A DNA stretch of 64,000 bases from an uncultured Cytophagales bacterium (lineage in GTDB: Bacteria; Bacteroidota; Bacteroidia; Cytophagales; UBA9547): positions 1-64,000 of the forward strand of contig CAMFLX010000013.1 in NCBI GenBank assembly GCA_945957555.1. Reading direction: 5' to 3'. The notes under the pieces are model-generated. The model was not told where the DNA came from and did not search any database. It saw only the letters and a list, made by a program, of their open reading frames with translations. This document shows positions 34,875 through 42,500 of the stretch, in pieces; position 1 is the stretch's first letter; the number at the start of each line of letters is the position of its first letter. A program made the translations under genes and the position numbers.

Positions 34875-35588
34875 TTATTTTTTACTATAAATATATTTGT
34901 TGAATTCCTTATAAAAGTTTTGGCGTGCATCCTTTGTAACGCCTGCTGCATCAAACATCTTTTCTGCAAGGTCTCTTACCTCCTTTGGAGTAACTTTAGT
35001 CCAATCCACAACACCACCCACGGCTTTACCAGTTCTAGCCTTGAGCCATTCTCGATAAACTGCTTTAGTTGCGTCATGCTGTTGTTTTGTTAAAGCTATA
35101 GTTACATTGTCAAATGCCCTACTCACATAATTTGGAATATTCGTTTTCGCCCAAACATCTAATATTCCATGATGATTTTCTAACCCTGGTGTTTTTTTGC
35201 CATATTGAACAACATCACCGCTCTGTGCCGGTCCACAATTATGCACCAAAAACTTATGATTTCCAACAGTATAGGTATGATTATTTTCTACTGTGAAATT
35301 ATAAACTAAGGTTCTTTGAAGTTTGAGCTCAACCTTTTCAATGATTGTCGTTTCCCCACTTGCTAAAGTCAATGACATACCCATTTTAAGCTGATGAGCT
35401 CTCAACCATTCACCCGATACAAAGAAGGGGTGATCGTTCGTGGTTTCAATGAATGTCCCCATTGCATAAACAACCACAAGGGTGTCCCTATATTTCTCAT
35501 ACCTACTTGATACTCGTTGGTAGGATAGTTTACCCGATTGTTCCTCAAAAGACAGAACACTATCGCCTACTGCGATGTTTTTGGGCAA
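34875..35588 (-). pseudogene. Orphan toxin fragment: truncated HINT domain plus HNH/EndoVII-like nuclease tip
   Basis: 237 codons with no ATG near the start (TTG at 35588). Residues 1-119 are the C-terminal part of a HINT (intein-like) domain, with NDHPFF at 51-56 and the terminal VHNCG at 115-119; the N-terminal block with the catalytic Cys is missing. Residues 120-237 form a nuclease-like tip with ENHH at 137-140, QQH ending at His171 and the C-terminus FNKYIYSKK, similar to HNH/EndoVII toxins of the EHHH type. The frame continues upstream through a single TAG into a leader MVLGGPDYHINDCG starting with ATG at 35651. Partner immunity: the SUKH gene 5 bases downstream. Could be silent stock for recombination. 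Confidence 0.65.
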
Positions 35589-35687
35589 GTTTAGTTTTGA
35601 ATCTGGCTACCCGCAATCGTTTATATGATAATCTGGACCACCTAGTACCATTTTAATCTTTTTTATTCCTTAGGACAACACAAAAAT

Positions 35688-35717
35688 AAAGGGGTGATAC
35701 TTCCGTACCATCCCTTT
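35688..35717 (-). terminator. Terminator at a cassette end
   Basis: Minus strand AAAGGGATGGTAC-GGAA-GTATCACCCCTTT followed by ATTTTTGTG; two mismatches in a 13-bp stem. It lies between the 162-aa immunity gene and the leader of the HINT cassette. Confidence 0.65.
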
Positions 35718-35780
35718 ATCTTCCCAAAAACTTTCCTTGCTTTATAAACTGCTGATTACCAACACCTGTTTTTCAAATGT

Positions 35781-35799
35781 GATAATCTGACCCAGCACC
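35781..35799 (-). repeat. Cassette-boundary motif, copy 3
   Basis: Minus strand GGTGCTGGGTCAGATTATC exactly as the consensus, 22 bases after the stop of the 162-aa immunity gene. The match with copy 4 extends about 15 bases further (ACATTTRAAAACAGGT). Confidence 0.7.
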
Positions 35800-35819
35800 A
35801 CACGACCGCACCCACTTTC

Positions 35820-36308
35820 TTAACTATTCAAATACTCCTCTAAACTTAAAGAACCTATAGTAACCATTTCTAGTTTTCCAAATTTAGAGAATTGAAAATG
35901 CAACGTACAATTTCCAAAGATATACTTATTCCATTTTGGAACATCACCAAAATATTCTGTATCCCCCCCAGTGTAATCTGGCAAACCCATCACTAACCCG
36001 ATAGTATCTTCTGAAACTCCCCAATTTAATCCAAAAGGCAGAATCTCAGAAAATTCATTAAAACCATCATAGTAGTCTTCAAATTCAACCATATATGAAT
36101 TTGAAATCAAATTAATACTAATAAGAATTTTTTCAGGACTGAATGTCAACAATACTCCAATTTCCTTAATTTCAAGATGAAAATCATCAAATCCTTCTTC
36201 TTTTGTTAAATCAGCTGTCATAAAACCTGACAACCTTGGAACCTCTAAAAGTTCGTCAAAACTTTTATCAATCAAATCAGCCCAAAAATACTCAATTCTA
36301 CTTTTCAT
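35820..36308 (-). CDS. Hypothetical immunity protein
   Basis: 162 aa, acidic, soluble, with long beta-like stretches (LEIKEIGVLLTFSPEKILISINLI; KYIFGNCTLHFQFSKFGKLEMVTI). No family recognised. Starts 9 bases after the stop of a toxin tail (36318-36473) and is followed by a boundary motif and a terminator, giving it the complete cassette layout. Confidence 0.6.
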   Translation of the reverse strand: MKSRIEYFWADLIDKSFDELLEVPRLSGFMTADLTKEEGFDDFHLEIKEIGVLLTFSPEKILISINLISNSYMVEFEDYYDGFNEFSEILPFGLNWGVSEDTIGLVMGLPDYTGGDTEYFGDVPKWNKYIFGNCTLHFQFSKFGKLEMVTIGSLSLEEYLNS

Positions 36309-36317
36309 TAATGTAAA

Positions 36318-36561
36318 TTATTTATATAGCCCTGATGCAACATTTTGTGCATGTACTTTGTCAAATGCTGCTTGAATTTCTGAATCCGAAAATCCTCCTT
36401 GCTTTAACCTAGGCTTCAATGCATCCATATCCTTTTGAGCAGCTGCTCTTAAGTCTTTAGAATCCAACTCAATTTACTGAGGAGTATTTCTACCACCATA
36501 AGTCCTTGAATCTGCTTTGTGGACACTACCTGTTTTAAATGTGATAATCTGACCCAGCACC
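36318..36561 (-). pseudogene. Toxin C-terminal remnant with one in-frame stop
   Basis: One frame runs from boundary motif copy 4 (VLGQIITFKTGSVHKADSRT then YGGRNTPQ), meets a single TAA at 36474-36476, and continues IELDSKDLRAAAQKDMDALK then PRLKQGGFSDSEIQAAFDKV and HAQNVASGLYK, TAA at 36318-36320. About 80 codons of one toxin tip, helical, class unknown. It ends 9 bases before the 162-aa immunity gene. Confidence 0.65.
36543..36561 (-). repeat. Cassette-boundary motif, copy 4
   Basis: Minus strand GGTGCTGGGTCAGATTATC identical to copy 3, about 10 bases after the stop of the LRR gene and in frame with the toxin remnant that follows. Confidence 0.7.
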
Positions 36562-36569
36562 GCACCGCA

Positions 36570-37643
36570 TCATCCAACAACATTTACACAATTTAAGCTC
36601 ACTTTTAGTTTTTCAAGTTTTGCTTGAGGAATTGAATTGGTTGACAATCTTAGTTTCTTCAAATGGTGCATTCCAAATAGAAAGTCAGGGATATCAGCTA
36701 TGAGATTGTTATCAAAATCTAAAGACTTCAAATTTTTCAATTCAGAAAGTCCTTCAGGAATAATCCTAACACTCTGACATGATGAGAGATCTAGAACTTC
36801 CAAATTTTTTAAGCTACCAATTACTGAAAACAATCCATTGCAATCAAGTTGATTCCTCCAGTTTGAATTGAGTCGTAAAATCTTTAGGCTTTGCAATTTG
36901 GCTACCAAAGGACTAATATATTTTAAACAATTGATACTCAAATCAATTTCTTTGAGCCTGGCAAGCTCAAAGATTTCATCTGGAATACTCTCTAAGAGAT
37001 TATCCTGTAGCAGGAGCAGTTCCAAATTACCCATTCTCCCAATCAGGGGGGATAAGTTCTTTAAACGATAGTTTTCTATCGAGAGGACTTTAAGTGAACT
37101 ACATTTGGCTATTTCTTCAAAAAAGGTATCAAAGTCTATTAGAGCGTCATCCTCTAACCCAATCTCTCCAATTAGGCTGATTTTTTTTAATGTACTTAGG
37201 GTTGAAACCTCTGGAAACTTTTTTAAGTTGACATTTATGAAACCCAGCTCCTCAAGTTTCTGCAACTTTTCGATTCCATTCGGAAAATTCTCAAAGCTGC
37301 CCTGAATCTCTAGGCATTTCAATTCTGAAAATTTGAACAATTCTTCCAAATTTTCTATATTTTCTATGGATATCCTTAATTCAATAAGTCTATCTGACAA
37401 ATTACTAATACCGCTTGGAAGGTCTTTTATGTCGCATCCAATATATGAAAGCTTTCTGAGTTTGGGCATATTGAAAACAAACTCCGGTATAGAATTTATA
37501 AAAGTATAGGAAAAATCCAGTTCTTCCACTTCCTTGCATTCCACTAGCTCCTCAGGAACTCGCTCAAGTTCAAAATCCTCTGAAAAACTGATCCTCCTAG
37601 GCCGCTTGGTACTATTTAAAAATGATGCTATCTTGGGATTCAT
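36570..37643 (-). CDS. Leucine-rich repeat protein, probable immunity protein
   Basis: 357 aa, no signal peptide. About a dozen LRRs of 22-24 residues with L-x-x-L-x-L-x-x-N/C signatures, for example LKEIDLSINCLKYISPLVAKLQSLKILRL and LEVLDLSSCQSVRIIPEGLSEL. LRR proteins serve as cytosolic immunity proteins in some polymorphic toxin loci by wrapping the toxin. Starts 11 bases after the end of a toxin-tail frame and is followed by a boundary motif, so the cassette position supports that role; the target is unknown. Confidence 0.75.
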   Translation of the reverse strand: MNPKIASFLNSTKRPRRISFSEDFELERVPEELVECKEVEELDFSYTFINSIPEFVFNMPKLRKLSYIGCDIKDLPSGISNLSDRLIELRISIENIENLEELFKFSELKCLEIQGSFENFPNGIEKLQKLEELGFINVNLKKFPEVSTLSTLKKISLIGEIGLEDDALIDFDTFFEEIAKCSSLKVLSIENYRLKNLSPLIGRMGNLELLLLQDNLLESIPDEIFELARLKEIDLSINCLKYISPLVAKLQSLKILRLNSNWRNQLDCNGLFSVIGSLKNLEVLDLSSCQSVRIIPEGLSELKNLKSLDFDNNLIADIPDFLFGMHHLKKLRLSTNSIPQAKLEKLKVSLNCVNVVG

Positions 37644-37654
37644 AATACTAATTA

Positions 37655-37939
37655 TTAATTTCCTTTTTTTGCCTCAAATTGTTTCTGAAGCTTAGGTAAA
37701 ACTTCTTTTAAGAAATGTGATCTAGACTCAGCAATACCTTTATCATTTTTATTTCCAAATTGCTTTCTAATTTCTTTTATATTTTCTTCAAATGCCTCTA
37801 TAAATTTACATCGGCTATTCGATTTCTTCCGCAGGACAATGGAATGCAGGAGCATGAACATTGCGAGCGTAGCTCTCGAACACAAAGATAATGTAGGGTC
37901 CGACCCAGATTCCCCCAAACCCCTCAACAATATTACCAA
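37655..37939 (-). pseudogene. Toxin tail fused to unrelated upstream sequence
   Basis: 94 codons starting TTG. Only the last 50 look like a toxin tail: KFIEAFEENIKEIRKQFGNK then NDKGIAESRSHFLKEVLP and KLQKQFEAKKGN, a charged helical region. The first 44 (GSDPTLSLCSRATLAMFML...) have a different, Ser/Leu/Cys-rich composition and probably come from insertion-sequence or other joined DNA. It lies directly downstream of the IS1-family transposase, which separates it from its leader, and 11 bases before the LRR immunity gene. Confidence 0.55.
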
Positions 37940-38002
37940 TAATTTCTATTTGGAAAAACAGCACCAATACCTAAGATTGGACTTCTGCCGAAGATTCTGA
38001 GA

Positions 38003-38656
38003 TCAGCCCCACAGACACAGCTTCACGCTGGCTTCCAGCATCACCCTGCTCTTGCTGTAGCAGATGGTCTTTCGCGTGAGACGCTTGAGGGAGTTCCTGA
38101 GTTGTAAGTTCTTTCTCTCTACCTTGTTAATCTGGTAGGGCTTTACGATATGTTGCTCTTTGGGCAACAGGCTCTTGTAGATCTCAAGTCCGTCGGTGTA
38201 GACTTTCTTCGCTTGGGAAAGCTTGAGGGTCTCAACCACTTTGCCCAAGGTCTTCTTGGTCCTTCTGCCCACCGAGATATCCACTACTTGACCAGTTGCT
38301 TTTTCTACTGCTAGACATACCCAGCATTCTTTTGTCTTCTTCCTGATGCAGGTCTTCAGCTCGTCCACCTCGTAGCTCCTGCCCATGAAGATCAAGGGCT
38401 TCCGTATGCCTTCAGCCAGCTTTTTGATCCTGCTGATCACCGTGGTCTTGGAGATTTTGAGAAGACGTGAGATGCTACGTATGCCACAGGTCTCTCTGTT
38501 GAGCTGGATGATCCAGAGGTTTATGTTTCCTTGGCAGGCCTTGTAGGCGTAGTTGGACTGATGGCTTCTGCCGCATGATTTGCACCTGTATCTATGGCCA
38601 CCTTTTATGATTCCGTTCTTCACACATGCTGAGCTGCAACGTCTGCATTTTTCCAT
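38003..38656 (-). CDS. IS1-family transposase
   Basis: 217 aa from the ATG at 38656 (the frame is open to 38683). N-terminal zinc-finger pair CRRCSSACVKNG...CKSC, a helix-turn-helix (TCGIRSISRLLKISKTTVISRIKKL), then the DDE part: VDELKTC, CWVCLAVEKATGQVVDISVGRRT, VYTDGLEIY, and HIVKPYQINKVERKNLQLRNSLKRLTRKTICYSKS, which closely follows IS1 InsB. Single continuous frame rather than the classical InsA/InsB frameshift. I could not define convincing terminal repeats; the element probably lies within about 37800-38715. It interrupts an orphan toxin cassette: the residues before the start, MGLGGTEM, resemble the leader MVLGGPDYH of the HINT cassette. Confidence 0.85.
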   Translation of the reverse strand: MEKCRRCSSACVKNGIIKGGHRYRCKSCGRSHQSNYAYKACQGNINLWIIQLNRETCGIRSISRLLKISKTTVISRIKKLAEGIRKPLIFMGRSYEVDELKTCIRKKTKECWVCLAVEKATGQVVDISVGRRTKKTLGKVVETLKLSQAKKVYTDGLEIYKSLLPKEQHIVKPYQINKVERKNLQLRNSLKRLTRKTICYSKSRVMLEASVKLCLWG

Positions 38657-38718
38657 ACACATTTCTGTACCACCTAGACCCATTTCCTAAATTTTCAGCC
38701 CCATACAGGACACAAAAT

Positions 38719-38750
38719 AAAAGGAGCGGGACATATATCCCGCTCCTTTT
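38719..38750 (-). terminator. Strong terminator after the lipoprotein immunity gene
   Basis: Perfect 13-bp stem AAAAGGAGCGGGA (38719-38731) / TCCCGCTCCTTTT (38738-38750), loop of 6. On the minus strand it is followed by ATTTTGTGTCC, very like the terminator at 35688-35717 (ATTTTTGTG-TTGTCC). Confidence 0.85.
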
Positions 38751-38816
38751 TTATCAAAAATTAATTTTTCAAACCTAGGTCATATTGATTTCCAGTACTT
38801 TAAGACTCCATACACA

Positions 38817-38832
38817 ATTCTGGCCCAGCACC
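38817..38832 (-). repeat. Cassette-boundary motif, copy 5
   Basis: Minus strand GGTGCTGGGCCAGAAT, one transition from the consensus, about 20 bases after the stop of the lipoprotein gene. Confidence 0.5.
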
Positions 38833-38851
38833 GCCTTTAAGCCGTCACCAA

Positions 38852-39502
38852 CTACTTTACTACACTACCACCTGAAGCTTCCCATATTCTTTTTTTAATG
38901 GTACTTCCATCCGAAAACACAAACGCCAATTCCAACTTTTCACTTTTCGCCAATGTCGACAACAACCGTTTTTTAGGAATCCAAAAATAAAACTCTTGCG
39001 TCAAATTTATTTCACCAACAACCGATTTATCATTACGATTATAACTTTCCATTAAATGAGATAAACTCACAAAAAAATTGCTATTCAAACAAGCACAATC
39101 CATACTTGAGTTTTGAGAAAGCGTCACATTATTGGGCAATTGGGAATAACTCAAAAAAGAGCTTTGAGATAATGATGAATCTCCATAAAATGAACTCATT
39201 AAGCTTTCATTATACTCTGAAAACTGAATAGATCTAAGACTTATCTCTGCACCTTTCGTACCCTTAGGCAAAGAGGCTCCTAATTTAGTTTTATCAGAAT
39301 AAAACTCCTTTTGAAAAGTTATTCCCAATGCACACAATTCATTATTCCGATCCAAACTAAAATCCTTGACGATAGAACAATTGCAAGAATCTCTCCCTAT
39401 GTAATCAACCAAGCGCATACTTGCATCCGAAACACTGTAATGATTATCTTGATAACAACTTTGTAAAAAAAGAGCAATTAACGATATTAATACTTTTTTC
39501 AT
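38852..39502 (-). CDS. Lipoprotein, probable immunity protein of the RHS toxin
   Basis: 216 aa. Lipoprotein signal with lipobox FLQSC (Cys16) followed by YQDNH, so it is exported and lipid-anchored. The mature part has several cysteines (DSCNCS; MDCACLNSN) and a mainly beta pattern. No family recognised. The ATG is 6 bases after the stop of the 3936-aa RHS toxin gene, the classical immunity position, and boundary motif plus terminator follow it. A lipoprotein here implies that the toxin acts in the periplasm or on the envelope; that is inference. Confidence 0.7.
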   Translation of the reverse strand: MKKVLISLIALFLQSCYQDNHYSVSDASMRLVDYIGRDSCNCSIVKDFSLDRNNELCALGITFQKEFYSDKTKLGASLPKGTKGAEISLRSIQFSEYNESLMSSFYGDSSLSQSSFLSYSQLPNNVTLSQNSSMDCACLNSNFFVSLSHLMESYNRNDKSVVGEINLTQEFYFWIPKKRLLSTLAKSEKLELAFVFSDGSTIKKRIWEASGGSVVK

Positions 39503-39508
39503 TTCTAA

Positions 39509-42500
39509 CTATTTAAACATATATGTAGCCATTATCGAATCATCAAACTGAGCTTTTGTCAAATTTACTTTATCAATATTTCCAAAATGAGGATTCCAAT
39601 ACGTAACAGTATGTATATTGGTTTCCGTATTTACACTTACTCCCATTATTTGAATATAATGCATAGATGTGGGATTAAAAATACCCTGATATTTAAACTC
39701 ATTCCAAGATGTCAAAACCATAACTGATTGTCCCTTCTCTATTGCATCATTAATATCTTGAGCATTAACAAAATTAGAGAAAAGTGGAGATTCATCATTT
39801 ATCCACATGTGATCAGTTAAGAAACTAGTGACCTGACCCGGCCATGTGATACCTTGAGCACTTTCCATCCAACTATTGGGATCATAACCTGTTGCGTTTC
39901 CATCATTTCTAATAGATGTAAATAGAACAAATTCTGCGGCTGTTAATCCGTTAAATTCTGTAGCATCATAAAGTTTACTATTTGCCTGTATCTTATCCAA
40001 AACATAGCTTCTTGGACAGCTTTTTTCTTCTCCAGAAGAATATAAATCTATGGCCAACTTTACTAAATTGTATGGATCTTGATCTGCTGCAACTTTACAA
40101 GATGTAGCGACACCACACAAATTATTATCACCTTGAGTTATTGATGTTGGCTTTTCAATCATTTTTTTCAAATCATTAGCAAATTGTTCCTTCGTTATTC
40201 CTTTAAAAACACCTTGTTTGATCGATGGATCATTTCTAAAGTCTTCAATCGCCTTTAAAGCTCCCGCTTTAGATGGATCTGGTGAAGCTTCTTCTAAGCC
40301 ATCCAGATCAATATGGGAAATCGGTTTATTACCAGCAAACTGGAATGGAGTATACCATGGATATTTTCTGCCCAAAGGGTCAACGCTTATAAACTGACAT
40401 CTTCTATTATCATACCACCGCATCCCATAATCCTGTAATCCTGTCTCGTCATCATTTTCCTTCCCGTTAAACCCATACCTGTACCCTTTATCGATCTTCG
40501 CAAGGCTCATCCCGAAGGCATAATACTCATACGCTGCTTTCACTTCCAAAAATTCACTGACCATGGCACGAACATTGCCTAGATGATCAGTAAGTTCGTA
40601 ACTTCGATTTCCTTTCTCAAATACACCCAAGCGCGACCTTCCGTACAAATATTGTTCACTTAAAGATAAAGAACTTGTGCCAGAAGTCACATACGTACTC
40701 ATTACATTGCCTACCGCATCTCTAAGATAGTAAGTTTTGCTTACTGTTCCACTATTGGCTATGGAAACTTTGCTCACCCGATTGCCAGAGGCATCATACT
40801 CAAATACCAAATTTGGTTTCAATGAACCTGCTTTCCTATAAACCGCCTTTACCTTACCATATACTGTCCATTCTATCTTTTCTACGTCCTCTTGCCTATC
40901 GTAGCTCAGGTTGCCGATGTCATCGTATTGGTAATTGTCTATGTTCTGGTCTTCGAGGTCCTCTTCGTGCAATGCCGTATTGGTGATGGCATCATCCACG
41001 CTACGTAACTTGTTAGTGTTCTGTAAATAGCCTGCTCCCTTGTTTTCGTAGTTGTAAGTGAACTGGTCAAACAGCTGGCCTGTGCCATTGTAGCGCTGCA
41101 GGGTCTGTATGTTGCCATTGGCATCGTAGCTGTAGCCTGTCCTGTAGGCATCCACCTTACCGAAAACCGTACTAGCCTTGATCCTATTGAGCTGATCATA
41201 GGTGTACTGGTTCGTCATATCAGCGACACCCTTCACTGAGAGGGCAGGCGTGTTCGTGGCCCAAGTTGCTATGTTACCATTGTAAAGTCCTGTGGTGTGC
41301 CCCTGAGCATTATTGGCAATTGGAGTTTCTTTCATTCCTCCTGTTATATCAGAACCTACTGCTCTGTAATCGTTATTGTTATAGCCAAGTGCATAGCTGA
41401 AGTTCTGACCCTTCACGCCCTTGATCCAGCCTTGCAGGGTGTAGGCGTACACACTAGTCTCCACGTTCTGAGCCCCTAGTTGAGTCTGTGCGAGTGGCCC
41501 ATGTGCATAGTATTCATATTTAACATCCCTAGTCCAGCTTATACCATCAGTACTCGTTTCTATCTTTGTAATGCGGTTATCTCCATCGTAGGTGTATTTA
41601 TGCACCAACTGATCGTCTTGGTTTTTCTGGTAGTACACAAGGCTGACCTTGCCAGAGATGAGGTCGTAGTCATAATCCAAACGTTTTGTCAAGACATTAG
41701 AGTTTAGACCTTGGACATTGGACTTGATTTCCTGAACGAGGGTTTTCACATTACCATGGATGTCGTAAGAATAATGGGTGGCACGATCGTATGATCCTCC
41801 CCCTGCACCCCCTCCAGCGGGGGACTGCCTATCGGAGTAAGTCACCGAAGCCACACGTGGGCGTAGGTTTTCCTGTGCAAATGGATAGCCATTCACCTGT
41901 ACTGTATAGACCTGCTCATCATAGTAGGTGCGTGTGATCTGTTGTTTCACGCCACTGTTGAGAATGCCCGTGCCGGCGGTGATGTCCTTATACTTCACCT
42001 GTGTCTCTACCTTGTAGGTGGTCACGGGTGCCTTGGTCACGAGTTCTCCCACTTCCACGATCCTGCCGATGTCATCGTACAGGGTGTAGCTGTACGCTCT
42101 CGGGATTTGGGTGCTGGATGTTGAGTTTTGAGTGAGGGTATTGAGCGTGGTTTCCACGTCTGCGTACTGTTGCTCGCCCAAATAGTTCTTGATGTTGTAC
42201 TGTTTGCTGTTTTGGCTCAGTACAAGCCTACCGAGCTCATCATACCAAAAACGGCTGCCGAGTTTTTGCGCGCGGTCGCGTAGGGTACTCACTTGGTTGC
42301 CCGTGCTGATCACGCCGTTCTCCGCATCGCTGAGGGCGATCTGGGTATTGCCTTCCGTGGTGCTGTTCTCGGTGATCCAGTGGTAGCCACCGTCTGTAGT
42401 CTTGAGGATGAGTCCACTGCCTGTGGTCATATAGCCAACCAATCTGTCAGTAAAGCTTACGGAGCGTAGCGACTGTACCTGCGGTATGCCCGTACCCTTG

